DNA from: Pseudomonas thivervalensis
GTDB taxonomy: Bacteria > Pseudomonadota > Gammaproteobacteria > Pseudomonadales > Pseudomonadaceae
Assembly: GCF_001269655.1 (NCBI RefSeq)
Contig: NZ_LHVE01000019.1
Coordinates: forward strand, 50,058-114,057
DNA: 64,000 nt
Direction: 5' to 3'
Shown here piece by piece: positions 19,901 to 29,782 of the stretch. The translations under genes and the position numbers were made by a program. A model generated the notes under the pieces. The model was not told the DNA's origin, searched no databases, and was given only the letters and a program-made list of their open reading frames with translations. Positions within the stretch are counted from its first letter, which is position 1, and each line of letters starts with the position of its first letter.

Positions 19901-20278
19901 ACGGATAACGCTGTCGTCGATTTGTTTCAGCGCCTGTTGCCCAACGGCCGTCTGATGCAGCTCGCGCATCGTCTGTTGGATTTGCGCTAAAGCCGCCGAG
20001 GCAGGATCGCCCAACAGTGCTCTCACATCGACCCCGAAGGCCGTAGCCAGGTGTCGAGCGGTGCGGTAGAGCACTGGTTTGCCGGTTTCGGCACGCTTGA
20101 TGGAGGCGATCGAGACGCACAAATGCCGGTTCAGGCAGGCTTCGGCCAGGGTCTCCTGGCTCAGGCCATGCTGCTTGCGCAGCCCTTTCAACGATATGGC
20201 GTCCAACAGGATACGACCGTCGGAGATCGAGGCATCGTGCTTGGGCAGGGCAGCAAAGGTGTTATATCGCGAATCCAT
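16979..20278 (-). CDS. XRE-HTH / degenerate class III cyclase / AAA ATPase / TPR signalling regulator
   Basis: 1099 residues. Domains in order: XRE-type HTH at about 28-90 (LRKQHGLSQETLAEACL, then IKRAETGK). A nucleotide-cyclase homology region follows at about 125-255: IAQFGSPQ, an SERGLLCALAL helix and an AQNLLEQLA helix align with the class III layout, but the metal-binding aspartates of the first strand and hairpin are not seen. A STAND-like ATPase has Walker A GMAGIGKT (310-317) and Walker B LLICLEDLHWGD (433-444). The long helical C-terminus is TPR-like (about 690-1000). It reads as a sensor-regulator whose cyclase module has become a ligand-binding or scaffold domain. The ATG at 20278 has GAAGGG 9 nt upstream. 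Target genes are unknown; the divergent ORFs at 20768-21899 are candidates. Confidence 0.8.
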   Translation of the reverse strand: MDSRYNTFAALPKHDASISDGRILLDAISLKGLRKQHGLSQETLAEACLNRHLCVSIASIKRAETGKPVLYRTARHLATAFGVDVRALLGDPASAALAQIQQTMRELHQTAVGQQALKQIDDSVIRYVLELSFRIDGLPTTAFMDEIERLVRQFGGVPLGMTRDVMIAQFGSPQAYRSDSERGLLCALALSREQFVTPGYALLLRLVRLSVDTTTPEAEPDLPAQRNLSDRHGHAPVYVAQNLLEQLAARFEFSSSDDEFKAYRKCLRPRSLDENASRPLVGRAIELLQFKAVIEATQECQDGHIVYVRGMAGIGKTRLVSEFFEMARQRGFACHRGDVLDFGMDNSLWPLGQLVTGLLNLMGAPPVSAPLLDAALSRLKVAAEHRIFLQVLTGVSSAEPPILYGAMSNHARTQGLFQALLEVLLRVAVQRPLLICLEDLHWGDATLFTLLGRLLDATDEAPIVWLLTSRPEGDPLDGEIRAHSASPMSVLDIAPIRAREATVLAEQFTEVDPRYRAECVARAQGNPLYLTQLLSSPQGVFPDSLRHLVQTRFDKLGPEQRRALHYAAVLGNRFELALWREALGQPGYLPTAEMRQGLLREVEPGSYLFVHDLVMHCLYDAMPTLLREQLHGEVANLYRMRDRVLYARHLLRANDPAAFDALLVAMGEKRLACQYDSVLALAGQCSVFVERTQGSFSFALLCGQACLGLGQTMEARAHFQRALAVAEQPQDRIEAALGLAAVLNTLDCLDEEERLIEGMLPIARAMQAHTALARLSHLRGNIYFPRGDYAECRRLHEEALSFARVGRDLETEAKALSGIGDSYYAQGCMQTASEVFDQCVRLCERNGLAHVEAGNRSARGSAQLYLGQPELALRDATEAIECSARLGNHRAQVFSRLTAAWVLVAGGQDALAEQELTCALALARNLGASRFEAILLEGLARVALRQGERGLAQTLIMEAAGLVERFELQRYIGPWVYGSLAMISEDAQLSQQALAKGENQLTQACLAHNALRFRVAAAETCLLTGNIEQAIWHGQQMAALPESASCAWINHHVRLIGVAGQWLRSADQASGEKLKGMAREAQQMGFVATMPRLLHVLET

Positions 20279-20767
20279 GTTGATAGCCCTTCTACCCAGG
20301 GTCAAACGGCAGCCGGTCGAGTGTACTCCAGCGTCTCCCCCGGGGTTAACGAAAAGATGGCATTTGGCCTGACACCAAACTGATACCAGACTGACACCGC
20401 TCTGGACTGTCCGGGGATCACCGCGCCCCCGATACTCACTCCCATCAATTGACACCTGCTGATGGTCTACTACTGGATGGACGCCTTGCGCCTGACCCAG
20501 GTTGAAAAGCGCGCGCCGTCCAGCCTTGGCGCCAACCCCACGGTATGGATTGGTTGCGCGAGCAGCATCGTCCGTATAGTTGATACCGGGCAGTCAAGGC
20601 CCAAGGAACACTTTTGTGGGAGCGAGCTTGCTCGCGATTGGCGGCGGCATATTCAACATTGATGCAAGCTGATCCAGCGCTATCGCGAGCAAGTTCGCTC
20701 CCACAGGTTCGGTGACTTGATTGACTGCCATTCCCTCTAGCCCCTTTGCGCGCGTGGTCCCTATACG
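20279..20767. other. Divergent intergenic region between the regulator and unknown ORFs
   Basis: 489 bp. It holds the regulator's promoter region (not resolved) and a class A REP pair (20615-20705). A short frame of 66 codons at 20462 runs into the REP and has no coding character. No RNA gene recognised. Confidence 0.6.
20615..20705. repeat. REP pair, class A
   Basis: Inverted 24-bp arms at 20615-20638 and 20682-20705 (core gagcgagcttgctcgcga) with a single mismatch, 43 bp apart. Confidence 0.85.
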
Positions 20768-21622
20768 ATGCAAGTCTTCAACTGTGTTCCCTTTATCGGC
20801 GACGGCGTGGAAACAGCGCTCGATACCCGCCGGTTTCCCTATCTGTTCAATGACCATGGCCTGGCGCAACCGAGCGCCCAGGCGCGCGGCCACCTGATCC
20901 AGCTCAGCCCCGAGAACCCGACCCTGTCCCTGGGTACTCGCTACGCCGGCATCAGTTGGCGGGACCGCGAAGTTCCAACGAACACCGGCTCCTACTGGAT
21001 CAAGACGTTCGACTTCCACGCCAGCGAAGTGCACTACGCACCGATCTGGGCAACCAGGGAAACGGCCCAAGCATTCGGCATGACCCTGCTCGGCAATGGC
21101 GAATGCCTGCGTTTCGAGTATGACCAACTGATCCTGGGCCAATACACCTACGGCAAATGGGCAGGCCACCAATCGCCCTACCTGGGCCCGGCGCGCCAGC
21201 GCGAACTGCTGACCTACAACCCGACCGACCTCGAATACCACAACTTCCCCCACGCGTTCTTTTCCCGCTATGGGCGCTTGCCGCTGGTGATCAGCGTCGC
21301 CCGTTGGCGGCCGGCGTCGAGGGAAATTCATTTGGCCGACCTGTGGCTGCGGCCCGGCGATGCACTGGTCTTGCCGCCCAAGCATTACCCTGACATTGCC
21401 CCCAGTGACGCCCACGGCGCCGAGAACTGGCCGGCCGTCGTGGACATGCATGGCAATCGAAACTCGGCGCTGGCCTGCTGGTTCGGCGAGGGTGAGGACT
21501 GTTTGCTGACAGAGACAATCCTGGCCAACTCGACCTTGATGAGCTCCCCCCAGGGCAAACCGCACTATCACGAAGAAAAAACGCCGACGCGGCATGAATT
21601 ACCGGCGAACTATCGGCCGTGA
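20768..21622 (+). CDS. Unknown protein, 284 aa
   Basis: I do not recognise this protein. It begins MQVFNCVPFIGDGVETALDT, has no signal peptide or membrane segment, and is rich in aromatic residues and prolines, suggesting a beta-rich globular fold. GC and codon use look like the neighbours, supporting real coding. No strong Shine-Dalgarno precedes the ATG. Its 3' end overlaps the next frame by 29 nt in another reading frame, so the two could be coupled cistrons or one gene split by a frameshift near 21600-21625. It is divergent from the large XRE-ATPase regulator, which may control it. Confidence 0.6.
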   Translation: MQVFNCVPFIGDGVETALDTRRFPYLFNDHGLAQPSAQARGHLIQLSPENPTLSLGTRYAGISWRDREVPTNTGSYWIKTFDFHASEVHYAPIWATRETAQAFGMTLLGNGECLRFEYDQLILGQYTYGKWAGHQSPYLGPARQRELLTYNPTDLEYHNFPHAFFSRYGRLPLVISVARWRPASREIHLADLWLRPGDALVLPPKHYPDIAPSDAHGAENWPAVVDMHGNRNSALACWFGEGEDCLLTETILANSTLMSSPQGKPHYHEEKTPTRHELPANYRP

Positions 21623-21899
21623 AGGTGGCGGCACGGCAGGTCAGACAGAAAAAACCTGGGTTGGCGGGGCCCCGGAAAAACACAACTTGTTTTTACTAGG
21701 CGATTACATCAAGCCCTACACCTTGACCCCGTTCGCCAACGTGAATCATTTTGTAGTGGGCTACGCCGGGGCCGATGGCAAGCCGATTGCGCTTCGGTTC
21801 CGGGTGGATATCACGGTGAAGGAAATGGCGTTCCATGCCACGTGGTTGACGCAGTCGGTTGGCGAGCGGATGCAGGAGCTATTGGATCTGGATTTATGA
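21594..21899 (+). CDS. Unknown protein, 101 aa, overlapping the upstream ORF
   Basis: Frame beginning MNYRRTIGREGGG at 21594. The first ~20 residues are glycine and arginine rich and may not be real. From EKTWVGGAPEKH onward the sequence looks coding: GDYIKPYTLTPFANV is followed by alternating hydrophobic strands and a C-terminal helix ending LLDLDL. No Shine-Dalgarno is visible before the ATG. It may be the C-terminal part of the 284-residue protein displaced by one base. A clear terminator follows at 21952. Function unknown. Confidence 0.5.
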   Translation: MNYRRTIGREGGGTAGQTEKTWVGGAPEKHNLFLLGDYIKPYTLTPFANVNHFVVGYAGADGKPIALRFRVDITVKEMAFHATWLTQSVGERMQELLDLDL

Positions 21900-21951
21900 C
21901 CGGGATCACTTTGTTTCTTCAAGCCACGAACCTGGCCTGGACCAAACAAAT

Positions 21952-21988
21952 AAAAAGCCCCAAGGGCAAATTGCACTTGGGGCTTTTT
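21952..21988. terminator. Bidirectional intrinsic terminator
   Basis: Stem aaaaagccccaag / cttggggcttttt with an 11-nt loop, flanked by A and T runs. It serves both the + strand unknown ORFs and the - strand ssb. Confidence 0.9.
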
Positions 21989-22020
21989 TGAAACGACTGG
22001 TGCAATAGGCTCAGCCAGGA

Positions 22021-22542
22021 TCAGAACGGGATATCGTCATCGAAGCTGTCGAAATCCGGAGCCGGTTGCGGCGCGGCCTGTTGTGGGGCCGGGCGTTCAC
22101 GTTGTGGCTGTGGAGCCGATTGTGGACGAGGCGCCTGCTGACGCGGGGCCGGGGCCGACTGCTGGTAGTTGTTGCCACCTTGCTGCTGGTCGCCCTGCGG
22201 ACGGCCACCGAGCAATTGCATGGTGCCTTGCATGTCGACCACGATTTCGGTGGTGTAGCGCTTGATGCCGTCTTTTTCCCACTCGCGGGTCTGCAGCTTG
22301 CCTTCGATGTAAACCTGCGAACCCTTGCGCAGGTATTCGCCGGCGATCTCGGCCACCTTGCCGAACATCGACACGCGGTGCCATTCGGTCTTCTCGACCT
22401 TCTGGCCGGTCTGCTTGTCGGTCCACTGTTCGCTGGTCGCCAGACTCAGGTTGGTCACGGCGTTGCCGTTCGGCAGGTAGCGAACTTCGGGATCCTGGCC
22501 GCAAGTACCGACCAATATGACTTTGTTAACCCCACGGGCCAT
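22021..22542 (-). CDS. ssb: Single-stranded DNA-binding protein
   Basis: 173 residues. The OB-fold occupies about 1-110 (NKVILVGTCGQDPEVRY, then WHRVSMFGKVAEIAGEYL and VYIEGKLQTREW). A long Gln/Pro/Ala-rich linker (about 115-160) follows, and the acidic tail ends DDDIPF, the peptide that recruits replication and repair partners. AGGAG lies 8 nt before the ATG, inside the last codons of the upstream MFS gene (9-bp gap), so ssb can be read from that transcript as well as from its own promoter. Divergent uvrA beyond the MFS gene makes this a DNA-repair neighbourhood. Confidence 0.96.
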   Translation of the reverse strand: MARGVNKVILVGTCGQDPEVRYLPNGNAVTNLSLATSEQWTDKQTGQKVEKTEWHRVSMFGKVAEIAGEYLRKGSQVYIEGKLQTREWEKDGIKRYTTEIVVDMQGTMQLLGGRPQGDQQQGGNNYQQSAPAPRQQAPRPQSAPQPQRERPAPQQAAPQPAPDFDSFDDDIPF

Positions 22543-22551
22543 AACGTTCTC

Positions 22552-23949
22552 CTAGGCTTCGCACGTGGTCGGGGCCGGGTTGTTCACCAGGCGCTCGAGC
22601 GTCGCGCGATCCAATAATTCGGTGTCCAGTTTGATGTATACAGCCGCCTCGTCGGCGACCACCACTGCATCGGTTACTCCAACGACGGCCTTCAGACGCT
22701 CGGTCAGGCCAGCCTCACGAATCGCCTCGGGCGATAAGGGCAAGCGCAGGCTCGTCACATAGGGAGGTTCGCGCATGGTAACAGCAAAGGCTAACCAAAG
22801 TGCAGCCAGCGCGGCGCATCCCAGGAACACAACCGACAAACCGCCATGCTGGAACAGCCAGCCGCCGAGGATCCCGCCCAACGCCGACCCCAGGAACTGG
22901 CTGGTGGAGTAGACCCCCATCGCCGTGCCCTTGCCGCCCGCCGGTGAAACCTTGCTGATCAACGACGGCAGCGATGCTTCCAGCAGATTGAACGCGGTGA
23001 AGAACACCACCGTACCGATCACCAGGGCCCGCAAGCTATCGCCGAACTGCCAGAAGAATAGCTCAGTGAGCATCAGCGTCACGACGGCGCCGAGCAAAAC
23101 TCGTTTCATTTTGCGTCGTTTCTCGCCATAGATGATGAAGGGGATCATGGCGAAGAATGAAATCAGCAGCGCGGTCAGGTAGACCCACCAGTGCTGCTCC
23201 TTGGGCAGGCCGGCCTTCTCGACCAAGGCCAGCGGCAAGGCGACGAAGCTGGACATCAGCATGGCGTGGAGCACGAAAATGCCCAGGTCCAGGCGCAACA
23301 GGTCCGGGTGCTTGAGCGTCGGGATCAATGCCTGGCGCGCCACCCCGGATTCGCGGTGCTGCAGCGGCCCGGTGGCGCGCGGCACCATGAACGCCACGAT
23401 CAGGATCCCCACCAGGGCCATGGCACCGGTCGCCAGGAACAGGCCCGACAAGCCAAAGGCCCGGGTCAGCAAGGGACCGACCACCATCGCCACGGCGAAC
23501 GACAGACCAATGGTCATGCCGATCATGGCCATGGCCTTGGTCCGGTGCTGTTCGCGGGTCAAATCTGATAGCAACGCCATGACGGCGGCGGAAATAGCCC
23601 CGGCACCTTGTAGGATACGTCCGGCAATCACGCCCCAGATCGAGTCGGCATTGGCCGCCAGCACGCTGCCGAGGGCAAAGACGATCAGCCCCAGGTAGAT
23701 GACCGGACGCCGGCCGATGCGGTCGGAAATGATCCCGAATGGAATCTGGAAGATCGCCTGGGTCAGGCCATAGGCGCCAATCGCCAAGCCGATGAGGGCC
23801 GGGGTCGCACCCGCCAGGTCCATGCCATAGGTCGCCAGCACCGGCAACACCATGAACATGCCCAGCATACGAAAGGCGAACACGAGGGCCAGACCGCTTG
23901 CTGCGCGTGTCTCGCCACGACTCATGCGTTCGCTGTGGGGATCTTGCAT
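22552..23949 (-). CDS. MFS transporter, YajR-like
   Basis: 465 residues with 12 predicted membrane helices and the MFS motif A variant GIISDRIGRRPVIYLG between helices 2 and 3. After the last helix there is a soluble C-terminal domain (about 395-465: PEAIREAGLTERL, then AVYIKLDTELLDRATLERL). This has the pattern of the ferredoxin-like YAM domain found in E. coli YajR, so a proton-driven drug or metabolite exporter of that group is likely; the substrate is unknown. Divergent from uvrA; reads into ssb. Confidence 0.85.
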   Translation of the reverse strand: MQDPHSERMSRGETRAASGLALVFAFRMLGMFMVLPVLATYGMDLAGATPALIGLAIGAYGLTQAIFQIPFGIISDRIGRRPVIYLGLIVFALGSVLAANADSIWGVIAGRILQGAGAISAAVMALLSDLTREQHRTKAMAMIGMTIGLSFAVAMVVGPLLTRAFGLSGLFLATGAMALVGILIVAFMVPRATGPLQHRESGVARQALIPTLKHPDLLRLDLGIFVLHAMLMSSFVALPLALVEKAGLPKEQHWWVYLTALLISFFAMIPFIIYGEKRRKMKRVLLGAVVTLMLTELFFWQFGDSLRALVIGTVVFFTAFNLLEASLPSLISKVSPAGGKGTAMGVYSTSQFLGSALGGILGGWLFQHGGLSVVFLGCAALAALWLAFAVTMREPPYVTSLRLPLSPEAIREAGLTERLKAVVGVTDAVVVADEAAVYIKLDTELLDRATLERLVNNPAPTTCEA

Positions 23950-24128
23950 GGAAAAACCTCATGTGAACCGGCGGCGATTCTACCAGTCCCATCGATTGAG
24001 AGGGTATATGGCGACCGTTTGCCGCGCAGTCTTCATGTATGGCTGCAATCGCGCCTTCAATAGTGTGCATCCATCCAGTATTTGCCCGTATACTCCTACG
24101 TTTTCGACGCCCGCCGAGCGAGGCCACT

Positions 24129-26963
<2,835 letters not shown>

Positions 26964-26978
26964 TTTCACCCGGCACGA

Positions 26979-27017
26979 AAAAGCCCCTGTCATCTCATCG
27001 ATGGCAGGGGCTTTTTG
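26979..27017. terminator. uvrA terminator
   Basis: Stem aaaaagcccctg / caggggcttttt extended by catc/gatg pairs, followed by a T run on the + strand and by an A/T run on the other side. Confidence 0.9.
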
Positions 27018-27026
27018 TTGTTTCCC

Positions 27027-27050
27027 TGTGGGAGCAAGCTCGCTCCCACA
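27027..27050. repeat. Single REP palindrome, class A
   Basis: gtgggagcaagctcgctcccac is an almost perfect palindrome standing alone, without the inverted partner seen at other loci. Confidence 0.75.
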
Positions 27051-27059
27051 ATAAGTACA

Positions 27060-27524
27060 TCAGAACTGCGATTGCAGGTAGTTCTCCAAGCCGATCAATT
27101 TGATCAGCCCCAACTGCTTCTCCAGCCAGTAGGTATGATCTTCTTCGGTGTCGTTGAGCTGGATCCGCAGAATCTCGCGGGTCACGTAGTCGTTGTGCTG
27201 TTCGCAAAGCTCGATGCCTTTGCACAGCGCGGCGCGGACTTTGTATTCCAGGCGCAGGTCGGCGGCGAGCATGTCGGGTACGGTGGTGCCGACATCCAGG
27301 TCATCGGCACGCATGCGTGGCGTACCTTCGAGCATCAGGATCCGGCGCATCAGCGCATCGGCGTGCTGGGTCTCTTCTTCCATCTCGTGGTTGATACGTT
27401 CGTAGAGCTCGGTAAACCCCCAATCCTCGTACATCCGCGAATGGATGAAATATTGATCACGGGCTGCCAGCTCGCCGGTCAGCAACGTGTTGAGGTAATC
27501 GATTACGTCTGGGTGACCTTGCAT
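27060..27524 (-). CDS. ftnA: Bacterial ferritin FtnA (bacterioferritin family, lacking the haem ligand)
   Basis: 154 residues, four-helix ferritin. Candidate ferroxidase ligands E18, E51, H54, E93, E127 and H130 are all present. By alignment with E. coli bacterioferritin, the haem ligand Met52 is replaced by Thr52, so haem binding at the dimer interface is not expected. This fits the P. aeruginosa gene next to katA that was renamed from bfrA to ftnA. The ATG at 27524 opens MQGHPDVIDYL, the usual N-terminus; upstream in-frame codons are not supported. It stores iron and probably supplies the adjacent haem catalase. Confidence 0.9.
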   Translation of the reverse strand: MQGHPDVIDYLNTLLTGELAARDQYFIHSRMYEDWGFTELYERINHEMEEETQHADALMRRILMLEGTPRMRADDLDVGTTVPDMLAADLRLEYKVRAALCKGIELCEQHNDYVTREILRIQLNDTEEDHTYWLEKQLGLIKLIGLENYLQSQF

Positions 27525-27643
27525 CGCCCTACATCTCCACAAGCTTTTAAAGGTTGTAGTTTGAACCAAGCTGACCGCAAGGTCACTGCCTCAACGCAAT
27601 AAAAGCGAAGAAAATCCGAGAAAAACAGGCTAAATAACGCAAA

Positions 27644-27665
27644 AACCGCCCTAATGCGGGCGGTT
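27644..27665 (-). terminator. katA terminator
   Basis: 8-bp stem aaccgccc / gggcggtt with a 6-nt loop, followed on the minus strand by TTTTTGCG. It separates katA from ftnA, although read-through remains possible. Confidence 0.8.
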
Positions 27666-27682
27666 CTGCTTCTCGTTTAGAC

Positions 27683-29131
27683 TTAGTTAAGCGCTACGCC
27701 CAACGCTTTTGCAATGCCTTCTCCGTAGGCGGTATCCGCTTTGTAAAAATGCTGCAATTGACGGTCAATCACATCTGCCGACACGCCACCCATCGCACCC
27801 GCGATGTTGCGGATCAACAGGGCTTTCTGCTCATCGTTCATCAAGCGGAACAACGCACCGGCGTGGCTGTAGTAGTCCGTGTCTTCGCGATGATCGTAAC
27901 GATCCGCCGCACCACTGAGGGCCAGTGCCGGCTCCGCATAACGCGGCGCCTGCTTCGGCGTCTCCACATAGCTGTTAGGCTCGTAGTTCGGTGCCGCGCC
28001 GCCATTGCTGCCGAACGCCATGGCGCCGTCGCGCTGGTAGGTGTTGACCGGACTGCGTGGCGCATTCACCGGCAATTGCTGGTGATTGGTGCCCACACGG
28101 TAGCGGTGCGCATCGGCGTAGGCGAAGACACGGCCCTGCAGCATGCGATCCGGCGAGAGGCCAACCCCTGGCACCATGTTGCTCGGGCCAAATGCCGCTT
28201 GCTCGACTTCAGCAAAGTAGTTCAGCGGGTTGCGGTTGAGTTCGAGCACACCCACTTCGATCAACGGGAATTCTTTCTGCGACCAGGTCTTGGTCACGTC
28301 GAACGGATTCTCGTAATGAGCCGCCGCCTGGGCCTCGCTCATGATCTGGATGCAAACGCGCCATTTTGGGAAGTCGCCGCGCTCGATGGCCTCGAACAGG
28401 TCCCGCTGGGCATAATCCGGATCGGTACCGGCCAGGCGTGCCGCTTCCGCTGGTGCGAGGTTCTTGATGCCTTGCAAGGTCTTGTAGTGCCACTTCACCC
28501 AGTGCCGCTCACCCTGTGCGCTGATCAGGCTGTAGGTGTGACTGCCGAAGCCGTGCATGTGACGGTAGCCATCCGGAATGCCACGGTCGGAAAACAGGAT
28601 GGTGACCTGGTGCAGCGCCTCAGGCGAATGCGACCAGAAATCCCACATCGCCTGGGCGCTTTTCAGGTTGCTTTGCGGCAGACGTTTCTGGGTGTGGATG
28701 AAATCTGGAAATTTCAGCGGATCGCGGATGAAGAACACCGGCGTGTTGTTGCCAACGATGTCCCAGTTGCCTTCTTCGGTGTAGAACTTCAAGGCGAAAC
28801 CGCGCGGATCGCGTTCAGTGTCGGCCGAACCACGCTCGCCACCCACAGTGGAAAACCGCAGGAAAGTGGGGGTCTGCTTGCCGATCGACTCGAACAGCTT
28901 GGCGCTGGTGTACTGGGTGATGTCCTGGGTGACGGTAAAGGTGCCGTAGGCGCCCGAGCCCTTGGCGTGCACACGACGCTCTGGAATGTTCTCGCGATTG
29001 AAGTGAGCAAGCTTCTCGATCAGGTGAAAATCGTCGAGCAGCAGCGGGCCACGCGGGCCGGCGGAACGAGAGTTCTGGTTATCGGCGACTGGAGCGCCGC
29101 TGGCGGTCGTAAGCGTTTTGATCTGGCTCAT
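27683..29131 (-). CDS. katA: Catalase KatA (haem, clade 3)
   Basis: 482 residues, the length of P. aeruginosa KatA. Decomposes H2O2 to water and oxygen. Seen: distal His in RRVHAKGSGAYG, FFIRDPLKFPDFIHTQKR, and the proximal haem Tyr in RVFAYADAHRYRVG. The ATG at 29131 is chosen (AGGA 9 nt upstream); a TTG two codons earlier is possible. No signal peptide, so cytoplasmic. An OxyR-like half site lies upstream at 29236-29250, consistent with peroxide induction. It sits between ftnA and the ribosomal alpha operon, the usual Pseudomonas arrangement. Confidence 0.96.
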   Translation of the reverse strand: MSQIKTLTTASGAPVADNQNSRSAGPRGPLLLDDFHLIEKLAHFNRENIPERRVHAKGSGAYGTFTVTQDITQYTSAKLFESIGKQTPTFLRFSTVGGERGSADTERDPRGFALKFYTEEGNWDIVGNNTPVFFIRDPLKFPDFIHTQKRLPQSNLKSAQAMWDFWSHSPEALHQVTILFSDRGIPDGYRHMHGFGSHTYSLISAQGERHWVKWHYKTLQGIKNLAPAEAARLAGTDPDYAQRDLFEAIERGDFPKWRVCIQIMSEAQAAAHYENPFDVTKTWSQKEFPLIEVGVLELNRNPLNYFAEVEQAAFGPSNMVPGVGLSPDRMLQGRVFAYADAHRYRVGTNHQQLPVNAPRSPVNTYQRDGAMAFGSNGGAAPNYEPNSYVETPKQAPRYAEPALALSGAADRYDHREDTDYYSHAGALFRLMNDEQKALLIRNIAGAMGGVSADVIDRQLQHFYKADTAYGEGIAKALGVALN

Positions 29132-29235
29132 GCTCAATCTTCCTAGGTCGGTCTTCGAACTGCCGGCTAATCGGCTGGAAAGGAGTATCGATCATGTTAG
29201 TGACAGTATCCAAATTCATTAAATCATGGACATCG

Positions 29236-29250
29236 ATAGTCATTATCTAA
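29236..29250. promoter_or_regulatory. Candidate OxyR site upstream of katA
   Basis: atagtcattatctaa fits the OxyR half-motif ATAG-N7-CTAT with one mismatch in the outer tetramers, about 105 bp before the katA start. The second half site is poor (GGTT, AGCC). Confidence 0.4.
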
Positions 29251-29310
29251 TGTTGAAGGTTTGCCGATAGCCAGGCCAGGCGAAACGGCTTGCCGGTTTT
29301 TTTCAGGCAA

Positions 29311-29341
29311 CAAAAAACCGGGCACAAGGCCCGGTTTTTTG
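29311..29341 (-). terminator. Alpha operon terminator
   Basis: Perfect 13-bp stem caaaaaaccgggc / gcccggttttttg with a 5-nt loop just after rplQ; the T run is on the minus strand. Confidence 0.93.
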
Positions 29342-29353
29342 TATGTTGCCGAC

Positions 29354-29740
29354 TTACTCAGCGGATACAGCTTCACCGCTGGTAGCACGATCAACCAACT
29401 CGACGTACGCCATAGGCGCGTTGTCGCCAGCGCGGAAACCGCACTTGAGGATGCGCAGGTAGCCACCCTCACGGGTAGCGTAACGCTTGCCCAGGTCGTT
29501 GAAGAGCTTACCAACGATAGCCTTCGAACGAGTACGGTCGAAAGCCAGACGGCGGTTAGCCAGGCTATCTGTCTTGGCCAGAGTGATCAGCGGCTCAGCA
29601 ACGCGACGCAGTTCTTTGGCTTTCGGCAGTGTAGTTTTGATCAGCTCGTGCTCGAACAGCGACACCGCCATGTTTTGGAACATGGCCTTGCGGTGCGAGC
29701 TGGTGCGGCTCAGGTGACGACCACTTTTACGATGACGCAT
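29354..29740 (-). CDS. rplQ: Ribosomal protein bL17
   Basis: 128 residues starting MRHRKSGRHLSRTSSHR, the invariant L17 N-terminus; core LIKTTLPKAKELRRVAEPLI. Binds 23S rRNA at the rim of the exit tunnel. It is the last gene of the alpha operon, 42 bp after rpoA, and is followed at once by the strong terminator, matching the E. coli order rpsM-rpsK-rpsD-rpoA-rplQ. The C-terminal dozen residues (ATSGEAVSAE) are acidic and poorly conserved, as usual. Confidence 0.98.
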   Translation of the reverse strand: MRHRKSGRHLSRTSSHRKAMFQNMAVSLFEHELIKTTLPKAKELRRVAEPLITLAKTDSLANRRLAFDRTRSKAIVGKLFNDLGKRYATREGGYLRILKCGFRAGDNAPMAYVELVDRATSGEAVSAE

Positions 29741-29782
29741 GGTTCATTCCTTACCAAACACAACGTTCGGTGATTACGACGA

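Noticed and set aside
20462..20662. 66-codon frame in the regulator's divergent gap
   Set aside because: Ends inside a REP element, no ribosome site, no conserved features.
24063..24078. LexA box before uvrA as a feature
   Set aside because: Left half deviates from CTG and inner bases do not follow the palindrome; kept only as a low-interest remark.
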